This document shows, one piece after another, positions 8,068-19,802 of a stretch of 64,000 nucleotides of DNA. Under the pieces are notes generated by a model that saw nothing but the letters and a program-made list of their open reading frames with translations, had not been told where the DNA came from and did no database searches. Each line of letters starts with the position of its first letter. The stretch's first letter is position 1. The stretch is from JBFWVR01 sp050246635 (GTDB lineage: Bacteria; Acidobacteriota; Vicinamibacteria; Vicinamibacterales; UBA2999): contig JBFWVR010000005.1 in the NCBI GenBank assembly GCA_050246635.1, positions 186,001-250,000 of the forward strand, given 5' to 3'. The position numbers and the translations under genes were made by a program.

Positions 8068-8499
8068 TATCCGCGGATGCACGCGGAGGACGCGGATGGC
8101 GCTGGCCGCCAAGCGACGCCGTCACGCGATAGCGACCGGTCGGTGACGCACGCGTGTCGACGGGTGATCACGAAGGGATCATCCACAGATGAACACAGAT
8201 GAACACGGATGCGGTGCACGCGGGTGGCCCGGCGCGCGCCGGAGGCGCGCAGGGGAGCGGGCGCGAGGGAGGGTGGCGAAAGGCCATTGAGCACGAGTGG
8301 CCTCTCGCCACCGTCCCTCGCACCCGCTCCGCGGCCCCCACGGGGCCGCTGCCGGGCCCGCAGCGCTCCCGTCCGCCCCGGTGCTATCCGCGTGCCTCCG
8401 CGTTCATCCGCGGATAGATCTCTTCTCTGCCCCGCGAGCAGCACGACCTTCCCACCAACCGATCAGCATCGGTGTGCATCCGTGTCCATCTGTGGATAG
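8068..8499. repeat. tandem cassette copy 1 with interleaved inverted arms and a long hairpin
   Basis: The cassette starts with TATCCGCGGATG. Arm A (8068-8099, CGCGGATG words) is complementary to arm A' (8386-8416). Arm B (8179-8213, ACAGATGAAC words) is complementary to arm B' (8467-8499). The order is A-B-A'-B', interleaved rather than nested. Between B and A' lies a 32-bp stem, 8254-8285 against 8299-8330 (29 of 32 paired), with a 13-base loop. No open frame with recognisable protein is present on either strand. It fills the gap between convergent osmC and usp genes. Confidence 0.85.
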
Positions 8500-8538
8500 A
8501 TCTCCGTGACCGCCGCGCCAGGCACGACTGCCGCATCT

Positions 8539-8974
8539 TATCCGCGGATGCACGCGGAGGAACGCGGATGGAGCTGGCCGCCGAGTGACGCCGTCGCGCG
8601 ATAGCGACCGGTCGGTGACGCACGCGTGTGGACGGGTGATCACGAAGGGGCCATCCGCAGATGAACACCGATGAACACCGATGGTTACTGCGCTAGTGGC
8701 CCGGCGCGCGCCGGAGGCGCGCAGGGGAGGGGATGGGGGGGCCGGCTGCGAAAAGCCCGCGACCTTCCACTGGGCCTTTCGCAGCCGTCCCCCCCATCCC
8801 CTCCGCGGCCCCCACGGGGCCGCTGCCGGGCCCGCAGCGCTCCCGTCCGCCCCGGTGCTATCCGCGTGCCTCCGCGTTCATCCGCGGATAGACCTTCGTC
8901 CCAGCCCCGCCAGCAGCACGACCTTCCCACCAACCGATGAGCATCGGTGTGCATCCGTGTCCATCTGTGGATAG
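8539..8974. repeat. tandem cassette copy 2, same frame with a different hairpin stem
   Basis: The flanking parts are nearly identical to the copy at 8068-8499, including the GGCCCGGCGCGCGCC block and the arms. The central stem is 8726-8758 against 8772-8804 (31 of 33 paired), also with a 13-base loop. Its sequence differs from copy 1 at many positions on both sides while pairing is kept. Bases 8500-8538 between the copies, and 8975-9055 after the second, show nothing else. Confidence 0.85.
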
Positions 8975-9055
8975 AACCCGTAAACAGCCGCCGCGCCAGC
9001 GCCCAGACGTGCTGCGGCCAGCGTGCTGCGGACACGGACGGGCGGACACGCCGTG

Positions 9056-9931
9056 TCAGGAAGGAATGACGAGGACGGGCACGGGCGATCCGCAGAGCAC
9101 GCGGTAGGCCGTGGCGCCGGGGCGGTGGTCGGCGCCGCCCGCGCCCAGGACGATGAGGCCACAGGCCTCCTCCGCGGCGACGTCCGCGATGACCGCGGAG
9201 GGTTTGCCGGTTCGCACCTCGATGGCGACGTCGACACCGTCCCCGAGCCGGGCGGCCACGGGGGCGAGCCCGGCGCTCGCTTCCGTGCGGCGGTCGTTCA
9301 GGATCGCCGAGATCTCCTGCTGCCACGGGGCCGCCTGTGAGGCATAGGCGGGTGACACGTAGAGGAGTCGCACGGCGGCGCCGAAAAGCCGCGCCCACTC
9401 GCCTGCGGCGGTGACGTGGCCATCGCCGGAGGGCTGCGCGATGTCGACCGGCACGAGCAGGCGATCCGGCTGAAACGGCAGATCCCCCGCCGCGGCGTCG
9501 GCATCCGGCGAGGGCACGGCCAGCACGGGCCGGGAGGTGCGGCGCAGGACACGCTCGGTGGTCGACCCGAACAGCAGGCGTCGCGCGCCGCCCAGGCCCT
9601 GCGTGCCCATCACGATCACGTCCGCTCCACACTCATCCGCCTGGACGAGAATCTGGTCGGCGGCCGCGCCGACCAGCACCGAGACGGCCGGCGGGCCCGA
9701 GAGGCGAGGAGGGCCGAGCTCGTCGAGCAGCGCCGAGAGCGCGTCCTGGGTCTGCTGGACGAGCGCCCCGTGATCCCCGGTGGCCCGAGCCGCCGCGTCG
9801 AGGAGCGGGTCGGTGACCGTCAGCACGGTCAGTCGGGCGCCGGTCCTGGCCGCCAGCGCGACCGCCAGGCGCAGGGCGTGGCGGGCGTGCGCGGAGAAGT
9901 CGACAGGGCAGAGAATCGAGGTCAGCGTCAC
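9056..9931 (-). CDS. tandem-domain universal stress protein
   Basis: The 291-residue protein holds two UspA domains. The first ends in the nucleotide-binding pattern GTQGLGGARRLLFGSTTERV (G-x2-G-x9-GS/T). The second (from about residue 155) has a shortened form, GAGGADHRPGATAYRV, so ATP binding there may be weaker. The start is GTG and overlaps the DUF302 stop by four bases (GTGA). It is the last gene of the seven-gene operon that begins with TolC. Usp proteins are cytoplasmic and tied to energy or redox stress; the specific role is unknown. Confidence 0.88.
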   Translation of the reverse strand: MTLTSILCPVDFSAHARHALRLAVALAARTGARLTVLTVTDPLLDAAARATGDHGALVQQTQDALSALLDELGPPRLSGPPAVSVLVGAAADQILVQADECGADVIVMGTQGLGGARRLLFGSTTERVLRRTSRPVLAVPSPDADAAAGDLPFQPDRLLVPVDIAQPSGDGHVTAAGEWARLFGAAVRLLYVSPAYASQAAPWQQEISAILNDRRTEASAGLAPVAARLGDGVDVAIEVRTGKPSAVIADVAAEEACGLIVLGAGGADHRPGATAYRVLCGSPVPVLVIPS

Positions 9932-10338
9932 GCGGCGGCCTCGAGGGCGGCCATGGCCTTGCGCAGCCGGTCATCCGCCTCGCTCGCCACCCCGCCCAGC
10001 CCGGGCGCGTCGCCGACGCCGCGCAGCATCTCCTGTGGCGCGATGCCCATCACCACGCTCTCGCCCGGCGACGTCTCGTAGACGACGACGTTGCAGGGCA
10101 GGAGGAGGCCCACCTCGAGATCGGCCTGGAGGGCGCGATGTGCCAGGGGCGGGTTGCAGGCGCCGAGTATGGTGTAGCGGCGGAAGTCGACGTCGAGCTT
10201 CTGCTTGAGCGTGGCCTGGACGTCGATCGTCGTCAGCACCCCGAAGCCCTGCTCCTTGAGCGCGGCCGTCGCGCGGGTCACGGCCGCGTCGAACGGCACC
10301 GGCAGCGTGACCTTGAACCCGAACCGCGTCGTCTCCAT
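9928..10338 (-). CDS. DUF302 domain protein
   Basis: This 136-residue protein matches DUF302 through its start (RFGFKVTLPVPFDAAV), the GACNPPLAHRALQ segment and the LPCNVVVYE strand. No signal peptide is seen. DUF302 proteins are often found with YgaP-like and stress genes in sulfur and metal contexts, but the function is unknown. The gene starts three bases after the YgaP-like gene and its stop overlaps the following usp start, so translation is probably coupled. Confidence 0.88.
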   Translation of the reverse strand: METTRFGFKVTLPVPFDAAVTRATAALKEQGFGVLTTIDVQATLKQKLDVDFRRYTILGACNPPLAHRALQADLEVGLLLPCNVVVYETSPGESVVMGIAPQEMLRGVGDAPGLGGVASEADDRLRKAMAALEAAA

Positions 10339-10341
10339 GTC

Positions 10342-10530
10342 TCAGCCTTTCAGGCCCGCGGACCGCAGGATCGCCATCATCGGGCACCAGTTGGTGAACG
10401 CGGACTGCAGCAGGTTCGCGCCGACGAACGCCGTGAACCAGTAGAACCGGGGATCGACGTACATCCCGAGCCCGACGCTCAGGAGCACGAAGGAACCCGC
10501 GATGAGCCGGAGCGCACGATCGACGGTCAT
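10342..10530 (-). CDS. YgaP-like DUF2892 small membrane protein
   Basis: The 62-residue protein consists of two membrane helices, roughly residues 7-24 and 31-48, followed by NWCPMMAILRSAGLKG. This is the DUF2892 domain found at the C-terminus of YgaP. The rhodanese domain of full YgaP is missing, as in many stand-alone members. The CPM motif near the end is conserved in the family. The ATG overlaps the preceding usp stop by four bases (ATGA), which fixes this start over longer frames. Confidence 0.85.
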   Translation of the reverse strand: MTVDRALRLIAGSFVLLSVGLGMYVDPRFYWFTAFVGANLLQSAFTNWCPMMAILRSAGLKG

Positions 10531-11174
10531 GATGGTATCTCCGCTGACGGGTGGACGGAAGGCACAAACAGGACGGGGCGCAGGCACTGGCGCAGCGTGC
10601 GCTCGCGGTCCGGCGCCTCCACGGTGTCGAGCGCCGCGCCGAGGGCACGCGCGAGGTCGGCCGCCCATGCCGCCGCGGCGCCATTGGCGCCCGGCGCGGC
10701 GAGATAGACGAGCTCGGGATAACGATCGGCGTGGCGGTCGCTGGCGTGCAGCACGAGCGTGGGCACCCGGCTCGCCGACGCCACCCGTTCGGCGACCGAG
10801 CCCAGCCACCACCGTGAGGCGCCGCGGCGCCCGTGGGTGCCGAGCACGATCAGGTCGCCGTCCTGCACGCTGTCGAGCAGCAGCTCGGCCGCATGTCCCT
10901 CGCGGACGACGGCCGTGACGGGCACGCCGGCCTCGTGGCCGGCGACGCGCGCGAGGTAGCGCTCCGCCTCGCGCCGCGCGGCCTCGCGCTGGTGCTCGAT
11001 GGCGTCGATCTGCTCGCTCGTGAAGTACGGCGGCGTCTCGATCATCTCGGCATGCACGACGACCAGCGGCGCGGCGAGCCGGCGGGCGAGCACGCCGGCC
11101 GCGCGAACGGCCGCGAGTGACGCCTCGCCGAAATCCAGCCCGACCAGGAGACGACGCGGTGGGAAGGCAGTCAT
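10527..11174 (-). CDS. universal stress protein
   Basis: This protein has 215 residues with one clear UspA domain (residues 5-150) ending in GTHGRRGASRWWLGSVAERV, the full ATP-binding pattern. The remaining 65 residues resemble a degenerate second domain without the glycine motif. A GAGGTG site precedes the ATG, nine bases after the RND gene. The stop overlaps the YgaP-like start. It is probably cytoplasmic and co-expressed with the efflux pump. Confidence 0.88.
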   Translation of the reverse strand: MTAFPPRRLLVGLDFGEASLAAVRAAGVLARRLAAPLVVVHAEMIETPPYFTSEQIDAIEHQREAARREAERYLARVAGHEAGVPVTAVVREGHAAELLLDSVQDGDLIVLGTHGRRGASRWWLGSVAERVASASRVPTLVLHASDRHADRYPELVYLAAPGANGAAAAWAADLARALGAALDTVEAPDRERTLRQCLRPVLFVPSVHPSAEIPS

Positions 11175-11183
11175 CGCAACACC

Positions 11184-14392
<3,209 letters not shown>

Positions 14393-14393
<1 letters not shown>

Positions 14394-15544
14394 CACCGGC
14401 CTCCCTGCGCGAGCGGCGTGCCGTCGACCAGCCCCGGAGGCGGATCGGCGAGCACCCGTTCGCCACCGGCAAGGCCCGCGAGGACTTCCGTCAGGCCGTC
14501 GGCGGTGCTGCCCACCGACACCAGCCGGAGGCGCGCCACCCCGTTGTCGGCGACGAACACCTGGGAGACCTGGCCCGTGCGGCGCAGGCTGCGCTCAGGC
14601 ACGGCAAGCACGTCCCGTTGTCCGACGGTGAAATGCGCCGTAGCGAAGCGGCCGCTGGACACCCCGGCTCCGGCGGGGAGGTCGACCTTGACCCGCACGG
14701 CCTGGGTGAGCACGTCGGCGGCGCGTGCCAGCTCGGCGACCGTGCCGGCCGCCGGCGTGGGCTGCCCGTCGATGGTGATCTCGACCGCGTCCCCGAGGGC
14801 GATGCCGGAGGCACGTGACGCGTCGAGTGTGACCTCGAGACGCGGCTGGCCGTCCTCGATCCGCACGAGGGGGACGCCGGGCGCGACCTGGTTACCCGGG
14901 TCGACGAGCCGTTCGGTGACGATCCCGTCGAACGGGGCCGTCACGGCCGAGAAGGACCCCTGCACCGCGGCGGCGCGGGCGGCGGCGCGGGCGGACTCGG
15001 CCGCCGCGCGGGCGCTGGCCACCTGGGCCTCCGCGGCGGTGACCCGGGCCCGGGCGCCGGCGAGCGCGGCGGTGGCCTCGTCCAGCTCCTGGGCGGTCGC
15101 CGCCTTGCCGGTCTCGAGCTTCGCGATGCGGCCGTGGCTCGTCTCGGCGAGCGCGAGCGCGGCGCGCGCGGCGACGAGCCCCGCGTCGGCGGCGGCGCTC
15201 GCGTGCTCGGCGGCCTGGGCCCCGGCTTCGGCACGGGCGGTGGCTGCGCGCAGGTCGCGGTCGTCGAGGCGCACGAGCGGCTGCCCGCGACGGACGTGAT
15301 CGCCAGGTGCGACGAGGACGGCCTCGACGTCGGCGACGATCCGGGCCGAGACGAGCGCGGTCGTGCGCGAGCCGAGCACGCCGCCCGCCTCGACGAGCGT
15401 GGGACGGCTGCTGCGCGCCACGGCCACCGTGGCGGCGTCGATCGGCGCGGCGGCCGGGCCGGCGGCCGGCGCGTGCTCGGTGCCGCACGCGACGACGGCG
15501 AGTGGCAGGGCGGCGAGGATGATGGTGCGGACGTTCAGAGTCAT
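14393..15544 (-). CDS. RND periplasmic adaptor lipoprotein (membrane fusion protein)
   Basis: The protein has 383 residues, with a lipobox at AVVACG, so it is predicted to be lipid-anchored. It shows the order of adaptor domains: a first half-lipoyl part (VEAVLVAPGDHVRRGQPLV), an alanine-rich coiled-coil hairpin of about 90 residues, the second half-lipoyl part (APFDGIVTERLVDPGNQV), then beta-barrel and membrane-proximal domains. It bridges the RND permease and TolC. ATG at 15544 overlaps the TolC stop by four bases (ATGA), which decides the start. The stop overlaps the permease start. Confidence 0.92.
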
Positions 15545-16872
15545 GGCAGGAACAACGGCTCCCCGGCGGCGTGGGCGACGAGCGCCGCGGTCATGACGAC
15601 ATCGAGCCGCGCGCCGGCGGCGCGGGTCTCGGCGTCGAGCGTGGCGGTGGCGGCGCGGAGCAGATCGGTGAGGGAGGCCAGTCCGGCCTCGTATCGCTCG
15701 CGCGTGACGCGCGCGGCCTCCCGGGCCTGCGCAACGGCCGAACGGCCCACGGCTTCGCGGGCCCTGGCGGCTTCGAGCTGGCGGCGGGCCGCCTGTACCG
15801 ACTCGGCGACGGCAGCGTGGGCCTCGCGGGCCAGCGCGTCGGCGCGCGTGACGTCGGCCGTGGCCTCGGCCAGCCGCGCCCGGTCGGCGCCCCCGTTGAG
15901 CAGGTTCCAGCGGATTTCGGCCCCGACGACCCACGAGGCGGGCCGGTCGGCGAAGGTGCGGCCGGTCCATTCGTAGCCGGCCTGCACGCCGACCTGCGGC
16001 AGGAAGGGCGCCCGCGCGGCGGCGCGGGCCTCCCGGGCCACCGACAGCTGGAGGTCCGCGGCCCGGACTTCGGGCCGGGCCGCGTCGGCGGCCGCCAGCG
16101 CGTCCGGCAGCGCGGTTGCGGCCAGCGCGGGTGGCGGGGGCTCGCTGAGCGCGAACGCCGCGTCGAGCGGCGCCCCCAGCAGGCGATTGAGGCGGGCGCG
16201 GCTGATGTCGGCGTCGGCTTCCGCCTGGATGACGCGCGCCTGCAGGTCGGCGGCATGGGCCGCGATGGCGAGCGTGTCGGCATCGGTGGCCAGCCCCGCA
16301 TCGCGACGCGCGGTCACCCGGCCCTGATCCGCGGTGGCCGCCTCGAGCGCGGACCGCGCGGCGGCGGTGCGGGCGTCCGACAGCAGGGCGGCCGCGTAGG
16401 CGCGCACGACCTGGAGGGCCAGATCGTGCCTGGCGGCGCGCAGCTGCTCGGCGGCGGCGTCCCTGCCGAGCGCCGCGGCGCGGGCGGCACCGCGGGCGCG
16501 CCCGCCGTCGAACACGGTCTGCTGGACGAGGAGCCCGGCGCGGAAGAAGTTGCCCGGATCGGGGTCGTTCAGCCGGGCTGTGTCGAGGTCGGCCGGCGTG
16601 ACCTGGCGCGCGCCCAGGAGGGCGCTGAACGCGAAGAGCGGGGCATCGCCCCGCTGCCAGCTTTCGACGAGGTCCACGCGTGGCAGGAACGCGGCCCGCG
16701 CCTGGTCGACGCGTGCGGTGGCGCCGTCCACGGCGGCCGCGGCGGCGGCGAGCCCGGGGTTGTCGGCCAGCGCCCGGGCCACGGCCGCCTCGAGGGGCAG
16801 CGGCGTCTGGGCGGAGAGTGGAACGCAGGCGCCCAGGAGGAGGGCGCCCGCCAGGAGCGGGCGGAAAGCCAT
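15541..16872 (-). CDS. TolC-family outer-membrane efflux protein
   Basis: The 443-residue protein has a signal peptide (GACVPLSAQ region) and the internal repeat of two long alpha-helical and barrel halves that defines TolC/OEP proteins (QTVFDGGRARGAARA in the first half, RWNLLNGGADRARLAEA in the second). It is extremely alanine-rich. It forms the exit duct for the RND pump. It is the first gene of the run, 89 bases downstream of the amidohydrolase gene, and is followed by four-base overlaps. Confidence 0.9.
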   Translation of the reverse strand: MAFRPLLAGALLLGACVPLSAQTPLPLEAAVARALADNPGLAAAAAAVDGATARVDQARAAFLPRVDLVESWQRGDAPLFAFSALLGARQVTPADLDTARLNDPDPGNFFRAGLLVQQTVFDGGRARGAARAAALGRDAAAEQLRAARHDLALQVVRAYAAALLSDARTAAARSALEAATADQGRVTARRDAGLATDADTLAIAAHAADLQARVIQAEADADISRARLNRLLGAPLDAAFALSEPPPPALAATALPDALAAADAARPEVRAADLQLSVAREARAAARAPFLPQVGVQAGYEWTGRTFADRPASWVVGAEIRWNLLNGGADRARLAEATADVTRADALAREAHAAVAESVQAARRQLEAARAREAVGRSAVAQAREAARVTRERYEAGLASLTDLLRAATATLDAETRAAGARLDVVMTAALVAHAAGEPLFLP

Positions 16873-16924
16873 GTCACCCGCAGAGATGCGGGCGGCGGAC
16901 GGGTGGTTACACGGCGCTGCGGCC

Positions 16925-16951
16925 GCCCGGCCCCGCCGGGGCCGGGCGGTC
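16925..16951 (-). terminator. GC hairpin after the amidohydrolase gene
   Basis: GCCCGGCCCCG pairs with CGGGGCCGGGC around a very short loop. It lies just downstream of the amidohydrolase stop and before the tolC start. There is no T tract, so intrinsic termination is doubtful. Confidence 0.35.
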
Positions 16952-16961
16952 CCGGGCGGCG

Positions 16962-18602
16962 TTACTGCTGCGGCATCTCGGTCATCTTGATGGTCCGCTT
17001 CTGCTCGGCCACCGACGCGGCGACCTCGGCGAGCAGCTTCTGGGCGTCGTACACGATGCCGTCCTTGATCGTGTACTTCACGCCGCCGACCCGCTCCTGC
17101 CGGTTGGTCTCCGGGTTGAGGCGGAGGTGGCCGGTGCCGTAGAGCGTCTTGAGGTTGGCGAGCGGGTTCTCCGGCACGATGACGAGGTCGGCCAGCATGC
17201 CGGCCTTGACCTGCCCGAACGGCGGGTCTTCGTCCCGGTGCTCGTACAGCGTCTGCGCGCCCCACATCGTCGCCGAGCGGATGATCTCGAGCGGCGAGAA
17301 GCCCGCCTCGCGGAGCAGCTCGAGCTCCTCGACGTACGCGAAGCCGTAGGTCTTCCAGATGAAGCCGGAGTCGGTGCCCACGGTGACGCGGCCGCCCATG
17401 TTCTTGTAGTCGTTGATCAGGCGGAAGTAGCGCTGGTAGAAGTTCTTCCAGTCCACCTCGTTCTCGGTGGTCCAGTCGTAGAAGTACGAGCCGTGGTTGT
17501 CCCGCGTGCTCTGGAAGTAGTTCCACAGCTGCGGCATCGTGTACTTCTCGTGCCAGTCGGCGTTGCGGGCCCGCATCAGGTCGCGCGAGGCCGCATAGAT
17601 GTTGAAGGTCGGGTCGAAGGTGACGCCGTTCTCCTTCTGGTGCTCCAGGTACGCGATCCACTCCGGCGAGCCCGGCTCGTAGGTCTGGTTCCAGATGCGC
17701 GCGATGTCGCCGAACCGGTCCTGCTCGTTGTTGTAGTCGTAGTTGGTGGGGAAGTCCTGGATGGTGCGGCCCTTCAGGAGCGACTCCATGTGGCCGTAGT
17801 AGTGCGTGACCGTGTCCAGGCCCGCGTCGCCGGCCTGGCGGGCGTTGAACATCGCGATGTTGTTCTGCGACAGGTGCGCGACGGTGCCCATGTGGTGCTT
17901 GTGCGCCTCGTCGATGGCCGCGGTGTCGATGGCCGGCGTCTCGTCACCCCGGTTGAAGAACTTGATGCCGTCGATGTTGTGCTCGGCGGCCCAGCGGACC
18001 CACTCGCGCGCCTTCTCGGGCGACTGCACGCGGCCCTGATCCCAGCCCGAGCCCAGCGTCTGGTAATTGAAGATACGCGGCGCGGCAATCTCGTTGCGCG
18101 CCGAGCGGTCCTTCTCGGAACTGGCGACGGCGGCCGACGACAGCGACACGCCGCGGACCGTCGTCACGCCGTGGGCCAGCCAGAGCTTGTAGGCGTAGCT
18201 CAGGTCCGGCGCCTTGCCGCGGCCCGAGCCGTGGACGTGCATGTCGACGAAGCCCGGCAGGACGTACATCCCGGTGCCGTCGATCTCGCGATCGGCATCG
18301 CGCGGCTCGCGGTTCGGCTGCTGGGGCAGGCCCGGCCAGCCGGCCTGGCGAATGTCGGTGATCCGGTTGCCCTCGATGATGATGTCCATCGGGCTCATCG
18401 GCGGGCCGCCGGTGCCGTCGATGATGGTGACCCCGCGGATCACGAGCTTCTTGTACGGGCCGCCCCCTTCGTCCGGGGTCCGGGCCGGGGCAGGCGTGTC
18501 GGCGCCGCGGCCCTGGCGCGCCTGCAGGCCGGGGACCTGCGTGGCCACCAGCGCCAGCGCGGCCGTCAACACGATCGCGGAGATGCGAGCGTTCTTCTTC
18601 AT
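16962..18602 (-). CDS. exported amidohydrolase-family metalloenzyme
   Basis: The 546-residue protein has a Sec signal peptide (ending near LQARQG). The amidohydrolase entry strand is GMYVLPGFVDMHVHG, with the HxH metal pair. Later come conserved TVAHLSQNN, HYYGHMES and a VGTDSG segment with the catalytic aspartate. The C-terminal AGMLADLVIVPENPL closes the composite sandwich typical of imidazolonepropionase/TIM-barrel amidohydrolases. The substrate cannot be inferred; many secreted relatives act on peptides or cyclic amides. The next gene downstream is tolC, but no functional link is evident. Confidence 0.88.
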   Translation of the reverse strand: MKKNARISAIVLTAALALVATQVPGLQARQGRGADTPAPARTPDEGGGPYKKLVIRGVTIIDGTGGPPMSPMDIIIEGNRITDIRQAGWPGLPQQPNREPRDADREIDGTGMYVLPGFVDMHVHGSGRGKAPDLSYAYKLWLAHGVTTVRGVSLSSAAVASSEKDRSARNEIAAPRIFNYQTLGSGWDQGRVQSPEKAREWVRWAAEHNIDGIKFFNRGDETPAIDTAAIDEAHKHHMGTVAHLSQNNIAMFNARQAGDAGLDTVTHYYGHMESLLKGRTIQDFPTNYDYNNEQDRFGDIARIWNQTYEPGSPEWIAYLEHQKENGVTFDPTFNIYAASRDLMRARNADWHEKYTMPQLWNYFQSTRDNHGSYFYDWTTENEVDWKNFYQRYFRLINDYKNMGGRVTVGTDSGFIWKTYGFAYVEELELLREAGFSPLEIIRSATMWGAQTLYEHRDEDPPFGQVKAGMLADLVIVPENPLANLKTLYGTGHLRLNPETNRQERVGGVKYTIKDGIVYDAQKLLAEVAASVAEQKRTIKMTEMPQQ

Positions 18603-18673
18603 GCTGTCCTCACGAAACCTTCCTGGGAGCCGCAGCCGGGGCGGGCCGTGTCCGGCACACCGGCCGGAGTCCG

Positions 18674-18775
18674 AAAAGGGACAGTCCCCATTTCGGGAAC
18701 TCACGCCGACGAAATGGGGACAGTCCCCATTTCGCGAACCCTCTCACCAGCGAAACGGGGACTGCCCCCATTTCC
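18674..18775. repeat. three tandem GGGGACAG palindromes
   Basis: Three near-palindromic words are spaced about 38 bases apart, at 18674-18695, 18712-18732 and 18750-18775. The central one is perfect: AAATGGGGAC and its complement flank a single A. They lie between the divergent amidohydrolase and sigma-factor genes. Bases 18776-18898 contain a TACAAT -10-like box at 18880-18885, 13 bases before the sigma ATG. Confidence 0.75.
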
Positions 18776-18898
18776 TGCCGGCGTGAGACCCGCGCCGTGG
18801 CCTCGGAGTCGGCCTGACAGGGTACAACACCCGGCGGGCTTCGGCCCAATCGGGCCGCGGCAGGGAGCGTCGGGGAGGTTACAATCGGCAGCGACGAC

Positions 18899-19543
18899 AT
18901 GCCGACTGTCACCGCGGCGTCCCGGCCGCATCTCTCCCCTGACAGGCCCGCCGGCGATGCGGAGTACCGCGCGCTGGTGCTGGCAGCCGCCGAGGGCGAC
19001 ACCGACGCGCTCGAACGGCTGCTCCTCAAGGCACAGGAGGTCGCCTACCGGTTCAGCGTCGTGGCCTGCGGGCATGCGGAGGACGCCGAGGACGTCATGC
19101 AGGAGGCCCTCCTGAAGACCTACCGGCACCTGTCCCGCATCCGGCAGCCGGAGTACTTCCGGACCTGGCTCTATCGCACCGTGCGCAACGCCTGCCTGAT
19201 GAAGCGGCGGCTCCGGGTCGACGAGCCGCGCCGCCTCGCGTCGCTCGACGAGCTGCTGCCCGCGCGCGACGGTGATGGCCACCCGATCGACCCGATCGAT
19301 CCCGGGCCCGATCCCGAGGACGTGCTCGGCAACACCCGGCTGCGCCGCCGGATTCGCGCGGCGCTCGGCCGGCTGCCAGGCCCGTTCCGGCTGGTGGTGT
19401 TCCTGCGGGAACTGGAAGGCCTCTCGACCCGGGAGGTGGCGGAGGTCATGGGCATCTCGGAAGCCAACGTGAAGACGCGGCTGCACCGCGCACGACTCGC
19501 GCTCCGGCGCGAACTGGAGGGACGCCATGGCCGGACCGCCTGA
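18899..19543 (+). CDS. ECF-type RNA polymerase sigma factor
   Basis: The 214-residue protein contains sigma region 2 (HAEDAEDVMQEALLKTYRHL, about residues 60-80) and region 4 (LPGPFRLVVFLRELEGLSTREVAEVM then VKTRLHRAR) with the helix-turn-helix. Regions 1.2 and 3 are absent, as in ECF sigma factors. The downstream anti-sigma gene overlaps by 17 bases, the usual arrangement for a sequestered sigma. A TACAAT box lies 13 bases before the ATG. The stimulus is unknown; the third gene of the operon is a membrane methyltransferase. Confidence 0.92.
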   Translation: MPTVTAASRPHLSPDRPAGDAEYRALVLAAAEGDTDALERLLLKAQEVAYRFSVVACGHAEDAEDVMQEALLKTYRHLSRIRQPEYFRTWLYRTVRNACLMKRRLRVDEPRRLASLDELLPARDGDGHPIDPIDPGPDPEDVLGNTRLRRRIRAALGRLPGPFRLVVFLRELEGLSTREVAEVMGISEANVKTRLHRARLALRRELEGRHGRTA

Positions 19544-19802
19544 AGCGGATTGCCGCGCGCGGCTCGAACGGCTGTTCGACTACCTGGACGGCGAGCTCGA
19601 CGCCCGCTCGGCGGCCGCCCTCGAGCGGCACCTCGACCGGTGCCCCTGCTGCGGGGACCTGGCGACGAGCCTGCGGCGCACGATCGCGTCGTGCCGGGCC
19701 GCAGGCGCGCCTCCCCTCCCGCGCCAGGTCCAGGCCCGGGCCCGAGCCCGGGTGCGTGCCCTGCTCGCGGAGCGTGCCGAGTCCCGGAGCGCGAGGCGAT
19801 GA
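19527..19802 (+). CDS. zinc-binding anti-sigma factor (ZAS-type)
   Basis: The 91-residue protein has a short helical N-terminus with the conserved LFDYLDGELD segment and then HLDRCPCCGD, the HxxxCxxC zinc motif of anti-sigma domains. No membrane helix follows, so it is probably a soluble, redox- or metal-sensing anti-sigma like RsrA or ChrR-type proteins. It overlaps the sigma gene by 17 bases, with the GGAGGGACGCC site inside that gene. It overlaps the next gene by four bases (ATGA). Confidence 0.88.
   Translation: MAGPPEADCRARLERLFDYLDGELDARSAAALERHLDRCPCCGDLATSLRRTIASCRAAGAPPLPRQVQARARARVRALLAERAESRSARR

Noticed and set aside
8068..8974. insertion sequence or transposon
   Set aside because: No transposase-like protein can be read on either strand, and no target-site duplication is evident at the cassette ends. 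The arms are word repeats rather than simple terminal repeats.
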